From Casuarius casuarius (lineage: Eukaryota > Chordata > Aves > Casuariiformes > Casuariidae): DNA of 64,000 nucleotides. Position numbers and translations under genes: made by a program. The stretch is from the NCBI GenBank assembly GCA_003342895.1, contig PTFA01000303.1:1-64000 (forward strand), written 5' to 3'. Position 1 is the first letter of the stretch. Each line of letters starts with the position of its first letter. Below the pieces are notes generated by a model. The model was not told the origin of the DNA and ran no database searches. It was given only the letters and a program-made list of their open reading frames with translations. Shown one piece after another: positions 38,201 to 61,530 of this stretch.

Positions 38201-38450
38201 ACAGGGATGCCTAAGGGAGCAGGGCCTTCATGACACGTATCACAGCAGCACAGGTATTTCCTGGCTGATGTACCAGGCTCTCAGTCCAAAGAAAGCAGCT
38301 ACACAGCTTTAGCTGGTACTAGCAGCTATAGTAGTTTCACCACTTAAAGCAGCTGAATGCTTGTATCACAGCAGGAACCTTTCTACATTAGTCCAGTAAC
38401 TTGCAGCTATACCAGCATCAGTTCTGCTTAAATACATAACCAGGCAGTTT
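29260..38450. other. Intergenic region between convergent PROCR and DNAJB11
   Basis: No exon chain, RNA gene or clear repeat is recognised in about 9 kb. In mammals AHSG, FETUB, HRG and KNG1 follow DNAJB11 on this side. I looked for fetuin or kininogen-like cystatin exons here and saw none. The longest frames (35602-36108 plus, 31379-31765 minus, about 170 and 130 codons) lack splice support and family resemblance. Confidence 0.55.
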
Positions 38451-38470
38451 GCCATTCCAACTCAAATATC

Positions 38471-38476
38471 TTTATT
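38471..38476 (-). terminator. Probable DNAJB11 polyadenylation signal
   Basis: On the minus strand AATAAA (plus strand TTTATT) lies about 840 nt past the DNAJB11 stop codon. It defines a 3' UTR of roughly 0.85 kb. Confidence 0.6.
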
Positions 38477-39314
38477 TCTGTGCTGTTAGCTTCACCTGTC
38501 CTCATAGAGGACAGAGTGCAGGAGGTAAGTGAACTTTTCCAGCCAAGCTGTCAGTTACAGTTGGGGGCAAGTAGGAAGAACCAAGACCACAAGCAGTCAT
38601 TTCCATTATTTTCCAAAATTCCACAGTATGAAGAAGGTCTGAGGTGTCTTTGCTAAGCCAGAAAGAAGTTGTGACTTCAAAAGTTAAGACCAAGCGTTAA
38701 CTTTCAGGACGAGAGGACTTCTTGGCAGCTAAGAGAGTCCAGGGAAGGCTTGAGAGACTTCTCTTTACCACTACTTTCTCAACCACATGTGGAACCCTAA
38801 CATAGCATATAAAGCCCTTCCTACAGTCCACTCCCAACAGCACCTATACTCTGGCCCCAGAAACGCACTCCGAAACAATATCACACTCTGGACTTGGAGG
38901 GGACAGGAAGAAAGGACTTGGATAAAAAGAGAAACTTAGAGACTGACACAAAGGACAAAAAGCAGGAGAAGCTATGAAAATATGTTGAGATGGCCAAGAA
39001 AAGTCACATCAAAATATATTTAAAAACCAGAAATTCCAATCTGCATGGAATTTAAAACTCCTCTCCCCACTTTTTTCTGCTCAAGGAGTCTTTTCATTGT
39101 TCCAGGACATTGAACACTATAGGCAGCACCAGTTGTGTCCTGAAAAGGGTAAAATTTTCTAACTCGTCTGAGCACTTTCACCGTTTACAAAAAAAAAGTT
39201 ATATATACCTCAACAACTGCCCCACCCTCCCTCTTTTTCATTCTACAATGGGCAGGAGAATAGACTTCAGACAAATCTGACTTTTCATTTTCAATTAAGT
39301 CCAGTTTTTCCAAA

Positions 39315-50509
<11,195 letters not shown>

Positions 50510-51099
50510 GGCAGCGCGGCCTGGCTGCGGGCCGGCCCGCCCGCGCCGCACGCAGCCGCTGGGAGCGGGGGGAGGCGGCGCTCTCCGGCCGGGGCCCGCA
50601 GCACCGGAGCCGCCCGCTCCGGTCACCATAGATATGAAGCGGAGCCCGGCGACGGCCGCTAGCCAATGGGAGCGCGGCACAGCGCCCCGGCCCCGCGCGC
50701 CGCCGGCCTATCGGGCNCGCACACTTCACCACCGGCTCGGCGCCGCCGGCCAATCGCCTGCCACGACATCAGCGCCTAGCCGGCCGGGCCAATCGCGGCC
50801 CTCTTCGTCACGCCGCTCCTGCCCTATCGCAGCTCGGGAGGNGAGAGCGGCGGCGCAGCGGAAGCCGCCAAGCCCGGGGTGAGGCCGGCGGCGGGCGGTA
50901 GCCAATCAGAAGTCGCAGCGTTCGTCCCGCCTCCGCGCCCCCTCGGCTCACCAATCGTAACCGGCTCCTCGGGGAAAGGGCGGGGCGGAGGCGGAGCGCC
51001 GCCGGGAGTCCTCCAGGCGGTGACGGAGGGTACCGTCTCGTTGGCGGGCGCGGCGGCGCTCTGCGCCACGCCTCGCCTCGCCTCGCCGGGGCGGCCGCC
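50510..51099. promoter_or_regulatory. Bidirectional promoter of DNAJB11 and TBCCD1 with five CCAAT boxes
   Basis: The two start codons point away from each other across 590 bp of CpG island. Five CCAAT boxes, all on the plus strand, lie at 50663, 50750, 50789, 50902 and 50951; CCAAT is the NF-Y site. At 50750 a CCAAT is followed after 6 nt by CCACG (50761-50765). That resembles the ER stress response element, which normally has a 9-nt spacer. TGACG half-CREs also occur (for example in 'ggtgacgga' near 51021). I see no TATA box. Head-to-head DNAJB11/TBCCD1 is also the human arrangement. Confidence 0.75.
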
Positions 51100-54000
51100 A
51101 TGGAGGCGGCGGGCGCGGTGTCGCTGTGGGTGAAGACGGAGCCGTTCCTGCTGGGGGCCCTGCGGGCGCCGCCGCCCGCCAAGCTGGGCCGCCACTACCT
51201 GCGCAAGATGGCGGCATACGCGCGGGCGCGGGCCGCCGAGGGCTGCTTCCCGCGCCTGGCCTGGCCGCGCTGGCGCCACATCGCCTGCGGGAAGCTGCAG
51301 CTGGGCCGCGGCCTGGCCTGGCTCTACTTCGAGCTCTTCGACAGCCTGGGCCGGCGCGACCCGCCGCGCCGCCTCGAGTGGGCCGAGGCGGAGGCGGCCT
51401 GCGCCGGCGCCGAGGAGCTGGAGCGGGAGCGCAGCAAGGCAGGGGCCCCCTCCCCTCCCCTCCCCTCCCCTCCCCGGGCCGGGCGGTCGCGGGTGACGGG
51501 CAGCGCGCCTTAACGTGTGTTTCTCTCTCTCCCCTCCTTGGCTAGTTGTCAGTAGACACCCTGCAGTTCCTGCTGTTCTTGTACATCCAGCAGCTGAACA
51601 AAGTTTCTCTGAGAACGTCCCTGATTGGCGAAGAGTGGCCNAGCCCCAGGACCAAGTCTCCCAACCTGACGGGGAAATCTGCCAGTCAGAATAAGGTATT
51701 TGGGGGCGTAGGGGTCTCCTGACGTTGCAGCTCCCTCCCCTGGAGGTGGGCGGGCTGAAGAGGATCTGTTTTGTTACCCTGCAAGTAGTATTCCTGCAAA
51801 GCCTGAGTTAGAATCAAATTGGAGCTATTTGAACAGTAAATGAGATGACATTGATATGTTCCCTATAGCTTTAACTTATGGGACAGTGCAGCTTGTCTGC
51901 AGAAATTTCCTGTGATCTGAGACTAACTGAAAGTTTTCTCTGAATCGTCCTAATTCTCCTTTTAAGTAGCAACAGCTTTTTTTGCTTTTTCTGTTAGAGG
52001 GATGTAGCCCAGCAGGAAGCTCTTCTTATATTGGAGGCTGCTTTCCCATGATCTGTGTTAAAATATTAAGATTTTAAAGTGGTGCTTAGGAAAATTACAT
52101 CAAGTTGTATTTCGGAGAGGTGACCTGTCTAGTCAGCTGTAGGTCAGTCATGTGAAGATGACGATGTCCCACAACAAGTACTTCTCAATAAGTCAGCTGG
52201 ATATATTGGCCACAGGTCACAGTCTGCACTGTATTTGAGCGTTAATTACAAATTGTCAACAACATTATAAAGGCCAGGTGCAAACCTCAGCAGATTTCGG
52301 TCCTGACTGTGACATTAGGAGCCATATGACCTAGTGACCTGCAGTTTGGGACAAGCTAAAATGATTAACAGGAGGAACTGGATAACTTAAAGGACTTAAC
52401 AAATGGAAAAAAAGGAGATGAGAATAACATAGAATGCTGTGAGCTGCGTGGCTCTGGGATGACATCCAACAACAGCTAAAAGCTGGTGCTTTCTTTTAAC
52501 TGCTGTTCAAGTTTAACCATTACATGAACAGAAAGTAGATGTGTCTTGTCTGCCATTGTAGCCGTCCCAAATGTTTTGATTGTGATGGCACGGGGAACTG
52601 TCTCCAATGGCGTTACTTTTCCTTGTGAGATAGGAAGAGATGCGTCTAGTTTCAGTGATGCCTGATATGAGCACTGCAAAAAATCAACTCCTTTGAAATG
52701 GTCTGGTGAGGCGTATCCAGTGTGAGCTGGTCCCTGTCAGCCTGTGGGTAAGACAGTGTTCAACACTGCTTGTTGCTGCCTTTTAACTGCAGCCCTTATC
52801 TGTGGGTGAGGAGAATGTATGATCGTAGCTGTGTGTTACTTGTTCTGCAATTTGCAGGCCAGCAAAAGTTGCCCTTGTTGATGTCTGCCATAATTCCAGT
52901 CTCCCACTCTTTTTTGGTATGAAGCCTTTTAGAATTTGAGCTAATGATTCTTTCAGAGGTTATTTAGTTTATTGGTCCACTCACCTGTGAAGAAATGGCC
53001 CTCTGTTTTTCCCTGCAGCTCCTCTGAAGAAGGTACTTAATCCTATCNGAAGGTCTGTAACAGATGCAGTGAGCTTCCAAAAGAGCAGTTGCAAGACCTT
53101 GACTGTCAGTTACTGATTTGTTTCCTACCTTCACTTGCCAGCACTGTCTGGCTGAAATTGTGTGGGAAGGATTGTAGGGGAATCTGTTTCCTATTTTGGC
53201 TCATTAGAGTGAAATGTTTGGTACCCGGAATTGGAATAAAACAGTTTTCTGGTTTTGGGGGTTGCTCGATGGGTCCATTTTCCTCATATATTTTGGAGGA
53301 GCAGACCAGCTGAAGCAGTGGGCAGGAGAGAACGCCACGTTTCGCTTGCATTCCTTCCTTTAGAACTACTGTGATCTAGTGTAAGCAAGGATGTCTTGCG
53401 TAATGTTGATGAAGCTTGTCAGCTTTGTGAGAACTCACCTCGTTCTTGTTTGTTTTTCTGCCTCCTAAGAACTGGAATGATCAGGACCACCAAGCCTTCG
53501 TGCAGAGCCACCTCTCGGATATGCTGGAACTGCTGCTGGAGCCAGACCAGCTCACTGCCTCTTCCCATTCTGCTCACAGTAGTTTGGTCTCCTACGAAGC
53601 TGTTTGTGCCCTCAGCTTTCTTATTGAAGGGACTGTGAACAAATCTAGGACTGTCCATCCTCTGCATGAGCTTGCCCTCTGGCAGCCCTTTCACGGGAAA
53701 AATGGCTACTCAAAGATCTCCAAAGCCTTCTCTTTCACCAAGCTAGAGAGTTGGATACGGTCTTGCCTGACGACAAACCCCTTTGGAATGACTGCATGCC
53801 TCAAGTCTGGGAAGAAGCTTGCCTGGGCACAGCAAGGTATCTACAAGCCTTGTGTTTACTTCCAGAAGTAACTTCTCAGCCTCAGCTCCTTACCCTGAGT
53901 AGGGATCTGGCAATGGAGTGCGGATTTACCTCCTTTTCCTCCTGCTGACAGTAGAGGTGGGGAAGGTGACAGCTTAGAGGCGAGTCTGGGAAGGACTGGA

Positions 54001-57000
54001 AGGTGATGTATGACATATGTTTACATCTTTCTGGTTCTTTGATCAGTTTTATGAGCGAAGGTCTGTGACTTTATTTTCAGTTGCCCTTCTGAGGGAGATC
54101 AGTATCACTATCCTCATTTTTCAGGTACAACTGGATGCAGAGAATGGAATATGTGATTTGTGTGCGGATGCTTGGTGTTTGTGGCAAAGCTGAGAACTGA
54201 TCTAGATCTCTTTGAATGGACTTATAGTCCCATATCTGCAAAGATAGTGCAGTGGAGCCAGGCACCTTTCACCTTAGAGGAAAAAATTAGGATTAATGTT
54301 TTGTTTACTCTAACTGTACGCTAGTAAGAGTGGCAGTGCATTAGATGGGATGGCTAAGTTGCTCAAGGATTGTACTGTAGAGGGAGCATTTCATCCCTTT
54401 AGTATGACTTAAAATGTGTGCTCTGTACTTTCAGTGTAGTGCTAAAAACTTGCCCTAAGTCTTTGTCTGGCAGGAAGATCCTTGTGTTCAGGAACAGACT
54501 CTGGAAATTGAGATGNGTAGGTCTGTCCATCTGGTAGTTTCTCGGAGGCTCTGGCCTCCCATGGATAATTTTGAACGGTTTTTGATTCTTTGGATGTGCC
54601 GTGACTTCTAGAGATACTGACTGCTGTGTACTGCCTTTCTGCCCAGGAGATGGTGGTGGTGGTATGACTGGTGCATGAAGTGACACAGTCGGACAGTACT
54701 GTCCTTGAAGTTTTGGGCTGATTCTTTTCTTGTGTGGTTGCTAAGTGATGTGGATAGTGAACCATCATATTCTTTTTAAGTGTCTTGATTAACTTATTTT
54801 GCAGTTGAAGGAACAACCAGAAGAGCAAAGATTGCCTGCAATACTCGTGTCGTCCCTGAGGTGTTCCCCATGGTGGTAATGAGCCAGGTGTACAAACAGA
54901 CATTGGCCAAGAGCTCAGACACCTTGGTGGGGGCTCATGTAAGAATTCATCGCTGCAATGAGTCTTTTATTTATCTCCTGTCTCCTCTCCGGTGAGTTTT
55001 TGTTCTCCTGAGGCACAGTCAAATGTCATTTAGCAGGTCTGTTCAAGTGCTAAGTTGCGGTGAGATGTGCTAACCAGTTAAAAGAGTCCGGGTTTCAGGC
55101 TTTCTGGCTTAGTGTGTTTTCTCTTGCTCTTTCACAGATCTGTGACCATTGAGAAGTGCCGGAATAGCACGTTTGTCCTCGGCCCTGTGCAGACATCTGT
55201 TCATGTCCACAGCTGTGACAATGTCAAGGTCATTACTGTTTGCCATCGTTTGTCTCTCTCTTCCACCACTGGCTGTACTTTTTACATTCTCACACCTACC
55301 CAGCCTCTTATCCTCTCGGGTAACCAAGCAGTCAGCTTTGCTCCTTTCCACACCCATTATCCAATGCTGGAAGACCACATGGCTCAGGTGGGCCTGGCCA
55401 CTCTGCCGAACTACTGGGACAGTCCCATGCTGGTGTGCAGAGAGAGCAGTGACACAAGCGTCTTCCGCCTCCTGCCGCCCTCGGAGTTCTACACCTTTGT
55501 AATTCCTTTCGAGATGGAAGGAGACACAACGGAAACGCCGGGGGGACTGCCCCGTGCGTACCAAAAGGCACTGAGTCAGCGAGAGCAGAAGGTACAGATC
55601 TGGCAGAAAACTGTGAAGGAGGCAGGCCTGACCAAGTGAGTGTTGCGTCCTGGCAAGAGTAGAACGTGTGAGTTTTGTCGAAGCTCAGCTCAGCCGTGCA
55701 AACAGAAGCTTCATTTGATGTTCTACAAAAATGCTTTAGAAACAGGCTGGTTTGTGTGAGCTGTCTCTTACGTGTCGTTTCTAAAATACTGGGAGTTAGT
55801 AATCCTGATATCCTGATCTTTGGTATTATGATAGTAAGAGTAATAATGTTCAGAACTGTAACTCCGAAGGAAGGGCTTTGTCATGAATGTATTTTCCCAA
55901 CTGCAAAACATAAGAAAAACCAAGTGCATATACTGCTGGGGCCTGAGGTGAGGAGTTCAGTCTGGTAGTAAGAGCTTGCAACTTATCTCATGTTGGGTAC
56001 TATCTCTTTGCTATCTGTGGTCTGCTGGCAGTGTTGCATGCTGATGTGGATAAGATCTGGGCCTGTACTCTGACCAACAACTCAACAAATTACTGTCCAG
56101 CAGCTGACCAGTGATCTTTCTTAGCCCAACCTTTGCGTTCAGATTGAAGCTTTAAATTACTGTTCCATGTGTTGTTCAGGTGAGCTAAGAATGTGCATGT
56201 GGACTGTTATAGCAGATCACCTTATGAACTGTAGCCTTTGAAGTCCTCTTCATCAGATCACATTGAATCTTCTGTCCAGTTTTCAGTGTACTAACTAGGC
56301 CTATCCTAGCTCATCTCATGTCTGATATGCATCTATTTGCTTTCTCAGCACCTACGCAGAGTTCTGAAGAGGTTCACCTTGCTTTTTTTTTTTTTTTTTT
56401 GACATCTTCTTCTAAGGCCAACTAGACTCCAAATCTCCAGCTACTGACCACTTTAGATTTAGCTGCTTTTATCTTTTGTGAACCACTTTGATGCAGCATT
56501 CTAAAGTACCTGGCCTCCTTTGGAAATACAGAATGCAGATAGAAACCCAAATATTCAATTTTAAAGGCCTGAAGAGAGGAAAACAGCTCATGTACCTCAG
56601 GCACTACCTGAGCTGTGCATATGTTTTTCCCGTTGGGTGCTTAGTTGATGACTTGTAATGAGCGTGCAACTGGGTGCTGATAAACAGTGGTCTCAGAGGA
56701 GTTTCTCTTGTGGGACATACAGAAGACGAGAAACTGCTGTTGGGTCAAATTATCAACACTCCCATAATATCAAGCTGAGGAGTTCTAGTCCATTTAGTCT
56801 TTCTTTGTTTTGGCGTAGCTCCCTCAGCTTCCCATATTCCTTTCAGAACTCCAGGTGCCTCTGTGCCAAGAGCGGAGGAGCCTGCTGTTTGAAAAAGTGC
56901 TCAGTCATAAGAAAGAAAGGGTTCTGGGGCAGGATTTTCATATAGATGGAGGATGGCTAAGCAGTAGTGATCCAGTAGTGGTGGTGGTAGAGGTGTAATC

Positions 57001-59923
57001 ACCTTCAAAACTNTCAGTCCTTGAGTCCTGAAGGGCAGCAGAGAGGAAAGTTGTAAATTCAGCCCTCCTACTAGAATCATCTGCCTTGTCCATCAGCCTC
57101 ATTTAAGGTGCTTCTTGCTTCTCCAGCTACTGTCCTCCATCCCAGGACTGCTGCTTCTCACCTCAGAGTTTTGCAAAGGTGTTTCCTCTGTCAAAAATGT
57201 ACTGTTTATGTTTAGTAATAGTGATGATGTGCTTAGATTTAACATCCTCTCCAGCAGTCACAGGAGCCAAGAGCTCGGTGCTGGAGTGATTTATTTCATA
57301 AAAGGGGAGAAATTATGTAAAGTGTAGAAGCTTGCTGAAAAGAAACTGGGCAGCTGACAATAAAATAAAAATTTGTTAGCCTCCCCTGCAGGCTACTAGA
57401 GAGACAACTAGGAAGCTTAGAGCAAGCATAATACCGTCTGTTTAAAGAGAACAAGTGCTTTGGGAAGACTCTTAGAAAGAAAAAAAACTGCCATGGTTGA
57501 CCAGTGAGGTGAAAGAGACTATTAGAAATAACTTCAGCTTTTTGAAAGATGTCTTCTTATCTGAATGAGGAAAGCAAGGAAAAAAGAGTGTAAACCCTGC
57601 CAGGCTAAATATAAAAAACACTGTAAGGCAGGACCAGTAAGAGAGCTTGAGGAACAACTTGCACAAGCATAAAATCCTGTTTATTCTTTTTCCAAACCCA
57701 TCAGACAAAGTCTTTCAGGGTCAGTATAATATCAAAGTATATAATAAGCACTTGGAGAAGATAAAACTGTTGGAGGAAAAAACAAGTGACTGTCTTTGTG
57801 TTCACATTCACTAGGGCAGAATTTAGGGTAGTCCCCATCCTAGGACCCTTCTTTCTGGGGATATGTCAGCGAATGTCTCAAATGGAAGTGATAGTACAAG
57901 AACAGATTGACAGAATAAACCAGAGCAAATGTTATTTACCAAAACATTCCAGAAGAACTTGAGAGTAAAATAACCATTTAACTGTAGTTTGTAATCTCTT
58001 CCTTAGTTTGGTACTTGAGGGCTAGCACTGTGTTTCTTGCTTTCCAGCCTTTACAGAGGAATCTGGGGGTGTCTGGGTGAATACAGGCTTGCAAATCTGA
58101 TGTCTGTACCATGCTAATGGTCAAAGGACAATGGAACATGTAATTACTGATCACGTGGATGTGTGCTATACCATGGAAAAGTCAACCTACCTTTTGTAAA
58201 GGGAAGTCATGCCTCACTGAAATCAGCAGATAAATATGGAAGGCCAATCGAGTAGTGCATGTAATTGTTTTGGATTTCTAAAGGCTTTTGGGAGACCCAA
58301 GTCTCTTACAGTTTCTAACATCACCACTGGACGAGGGGATCTGTGCTGAGACCTGTGCTGTTTTCTGTATTTGTAAAGGATCTGAAAAGCGGATGAAAAG
58401 GAATGACAAAGTTCACTGACACTGCTTTGTTATTTAGGTATTAAAAATGAAAGCTGATTGGGAAGATTTACAGAGGCCTCCTGGTATTGAGATCAGGCAA
58501 TAAAATGACAGATGAAATTCAAGGTAGATAAATGTAGAGTGATGCATGTAGGGATGGAGGGAAAGAATTTTATTTTCACATGCAGAGTGTGACCTCTGAA
58601 CTAGCTGTCACCATGTGGAAAAGAGATCTTACGCTTGTAACAGATAGTTCTATGAACACATCAGCACTTTAGTGGTCATAAAAGCAAACTGGGTTTTGGG
58701 GGTGATTAGGAAAAGGAGTAAAAAACAAAATCAAAAACACTATAATGCTGCTGCACAAATTGGTGCGCTGTCTTGAGTGTTTTGTGCAGTTCTTCACCTC
58801 TGCTCCATCGCAGAAGGGATATTTTAGAAGCACATTTCAAGAAAGCGGCAAGGATTATCAAAGCATAGAATAGTTCCCATGTAAACTCTGGTTAAATAGA
58901 CTTGGAGTCTTTANTGTGAAAAAAGTATGTGGATGTGCTGGGCCCCCCTGAAACTGGGTGGCACAAAAATGAATAGGGATGGTGTGCTGCTTTTTCCAAT
59001 ACAGAATGGGAGCATCAAATCAAATAAGGAATGTATGCAAAGCAAACAGATACTTCAACATATAGATTATCCACAGGATATTGAAAATTTTATGTTTTAC
59101 ATGAGTTCAGAAAGGAATTGTGTAAACTTGAAGAAAGTTCATCAGGGGCACTTATGCCACCTTTGTCTTGAGAAACTCTGGAGCTGAACCCAGTGATGGC
59201 TGGGATGCTATTCTAGAGAAACACTGCCGTGAGCTTGCTTTGCTCTTATTTGGTCATCTGACCAGTGTCAGAAAGACTCAGATAAATGGTCTAATCTGTT
59301 ATTGATAGTCTTACTAAGGAAATATTATCAATAATGAGAGTTATTTGAGGAGTGTCACTTACATGCACATTCATTTCCCGATCTTCATCCTCTCTCTTAC
59401 TGATGCTGCCAGAACAGAATTTTATGTCTTCAGTGCTTGAACACTAGTTACTAGTCATGTTTTTTTTTTTCCCCCCTTTGGGATAGTTAGTAAATAGTAG
59501 ATAGTTTGTAAAGCAAAGGAAGTTCTGTGGAGCATGATTCCTGTAGTAGTGGAGTGGGGAATATGCATGACTTTTCTACCTCCAGGCTCTGCCTTTTGGG
59601 ACAATTGTAGTCACGTTCACTCGACAAAAACCTTCCCTTCCTGGTAGAGGCAGCTCATGAACAAAGCCCGGCTATTTAGCTGATACATATGCAGGCTTGT
59701 TTTGTAGTCAAGGAAAGTGGTTTAGAAGTGTAATACTCTTTTGATAAATGTGACCTTTGCATGCTTCCCTGCTGATATTCTTCTGGGTTTCAGGCATCAG
59801 AGGAAACAGTTCCAGATGCTGGTGGAAAACAAATTCTACGAATGGCTGGTGCAAACAGGGAATCGTCAGCAGCTGGATAGCCTCGTCCCTCCTGCAGTAG
59901 GCTCCAAGCAGGCAGCAGGATAG
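51100..59923 (+). CDS. TBCCD1: TBCC domain-containing protein 1
   Basis: TBCCD1 is a centrosome protein related to tubulin cofactor C; in human cells it keeps the centrosome near the nucleus and the Golgi compact. Exons are 51100-51438, 51546-51695, 53470-53836, 54805-54991, 55138-55635 and 59794-59923 (stop TAG), giving 1671 bp, or 556 aa; human is 557. The start sits in a strong context (gccgccATGG) and the protein opens MEAAGAVSLWVKTEPFLLGA. The TBCC/C-CAP beta-helix domain falls mainly in exons 4-5 (SVTIEKCRNSTFVLGPVQTS, HSCDNVKVITVCHRLS, SGNQAVSFAPFHTHYPMLED). The C terminus is VPPAVGSKQAAG. Exon 1 ends at a GC donor if the conserved length is kept (see findings). A single N at 51641 falls in a Pro codon and does not alter it. 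CRYGS follows, as in humans. Confidence 0.96.
51451..51475 (+). repeat. (TCCCC)5 pentanucleotide repeat
   Basis: Five perfect TCCCC units begin 13 bp after the last conserved codon of TBCCD1 exon 1, just downstream of its apparent GC donor. Length changes of this repeat would alter spacing at the splice site, and a change not divisible by three would shift any read-through frame. Confidence 0.9.
54091..54175 (+). repeat. MIR-like SINE fragment (tentative)
   Basis: The stretch 'gagggagatcagtatcacta' followed by 'tcctcatttttcaggtacaa' and 'ggatgcagagaatggaatat' resembles the MIR 3' region (stepwise 'attatcctcattttacagat...'). It lies in TBCCD1 intron 3. Similarity is from memory and weak enough that a repeat-library search must decide. 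Confidence 0.35.
56383..56400 (+). repeat. Poly(T) tract, 18 bp
   Basis: A run of 18 T lies in TBCCD1 intron 5. It could be the reverse-strand tail of an old retroposed sequence, but no flanking element is recognised. Confidence 0.85.
57487..59301 (+). mobile_element. Ancient, degraded CR1/L3-type LINE (reverse-transcriptase region to 3' end)
   Basis: Successive blocks follow, in order, the CR1/L3 group consensus as I recall it. They include 'actgccatggttgaccagtg', 'ctattagaaataac', 'taaggcaggaccagtaagag', 'ttttgtaaagggaagtcatg', 'ggggatctgtgctgagacct', 'aatgacagatgaaattcaag' and 'gataaatgtagagtgatgca'. Later blocks are 'gaaagagatctta' (as 'gaaaagagatcttacgc') and the end 'agataaatggtctaatctg', matching the usual '...agatggaccttggtctga' terminus. 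The frame is broken throughout, so it is inactive. It fills most of the second half of TBCCD1 intron 5 in sense orientation. Confidence 0.7.
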
Positions 59924-61067
59924 CATCATGTTGCTGTACTACAAAAGGAAAGGAAGGGTGAGTAGGGGGCCTGTTTCTCTTGTTTCTTCTATATCTAGAA
60001 TGGTCCCATGTTTGTGTGTCCAGTCTATCCAGAAGAGGAAGTCTGAAGCTGTTCAGTGGTCATCTTCCCAAGAGCCTTGCGTTTGGTTTTAGTTCATATT
60101 TTGGAGTCAAAACCTTCTCTCAAATTAAATCTGTTCTCTGTGTACTCCCACTTCTCTTATTATTCTCTGCATATGTACTGTTTGATTTGTTGGGGACATC
60201 TGTATGTAACTGCAGGCATATTGTATATGATCTGACATCAAATCTTATTTGATTAGCTGTGTTTTTGAAGAAGTTGTATGTTAATGTCCATACTTGTCTC
60301 TTTTTGCTTAAGAAGAGAATTAAGTGAGGCTTCACATAATTCTTAGTATGTAGTCTTTCTCTCTCTTTCCAAGAAGAAATAGTTTAGGAACCAGGGCTAA
60401 GCCCTTATCATACTGTTCTGCTATTACATGTTTCAAGCTATTAGAAAGCTTTTTTTCTGTAGTCTTAGAATTACAGTCTTTGAATTATAGTCTTAGCTAG
60501 TTATTGACCTTGTCGGTGCGAGTAAAACTTGCTCCTCTGCTTTGTTACAGAGTTCTGGGAACAGACAGTGATATCCTGAAAACAGTTCTCATTAACACTT
60601 CGCAGCCATCCTAGCTGAATACCCTTGATGTGGATTCGATGCCCAGCCTCAGCATGGATTGGACTTTTGGCTGGTTTAGGATTTTTAATCACTTTTGCTT
60701 TCCCAGGAACGTGCTATAACTATTCTATTGATAACTAAGAAAGTGCACGTTATTAGAGGATGATGAACAAGTTTGCCTGCCCTTTGTTGCAGATCCTGTA
60801 ATTGGGAGGCAGTCATGGTCGGTGTCCTTGGTGTGCACGTATCCAGCACAGGAGCTCTGCCTGGTGTAAAGCTGGATGTAGGGTCCTGCTGTCACTTGCA
60901 GCTCTATGGTACAAGACAGCTGCACTGTTTTTATAAATGTGAAAAACAAATGTTTGATTTTTTTATGAATGAAATTCAGTAGATTTTTTAAAATATGAAG
61001 ATGGCACTTAGATTTTGTGGCATTACCTTTCATATAAGTTTGCTTTGTTTTGACAAATGTCAATAAA
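59924..61067 (+). other. TBCCD1 3' UTR, possibly containing an intron
   Basis: After the stop at 59923 the sequence reads 'ggaagggtgagtagg', a good splice donor with its exon end at 59957. Possible acceptors are 'tttgttacag' ending at 60550 and 'tttgttgcag' ending at 60792. The 3' UTR reaches the AATAAA at 61062. No further coding sequence is recognised. Confidence 0.4.
61062..61067 (+). terminator. Probable TBCCD1 polyadenylation signal
   Basis: Canonical AATAAA in 'tgtcaataaaacagag' is followed by T/GT-rich sequence, about 1.14 kb after the stop codon when counted on genomic DNA. Confidence 0.6.
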
Positions 61068-61528
61068 ACAGAGTTCTCAGATAAGTCTGGCACATGTTCT
61101 AGGGAAAGGGTTTTACCTTTACTCTGGATGTTAACGGGTCCTGGCATCTTTATTGCTTTAATGAAATGTGGGCCTGTCAACTGAGAGAAAAGTGCTAATT
61201 TCTTAACAGTAGTGGAGCTGAAGGTTTTGAAAGGTGCCTTAGCACAGTTTTTTGATATAAACAGTGTTTCCTATCTTTAAATGATTAATATTCCTTGTAA
61301 AGAATGTGAATCCCGTTCTCATTTTGTGCTGGTAGTACATGTCTTGGAGAGACATGCTCATTGCAAAGCACCTAAATTAGGAAGGCAAAAAAACCAACAG
61401 CATTGCATGGATGACTGAACACAGCAGCTGCATGTGACTTGTGAAGAGCTATCCAAGTTGAGATTTGGAGGAAAACAGTGGGATTCAGTACTCCGGCATA
61501 CAAAATTATATAAAGTTTTATACTTCAT

Positions 61529-61530
<2 letters not shown>

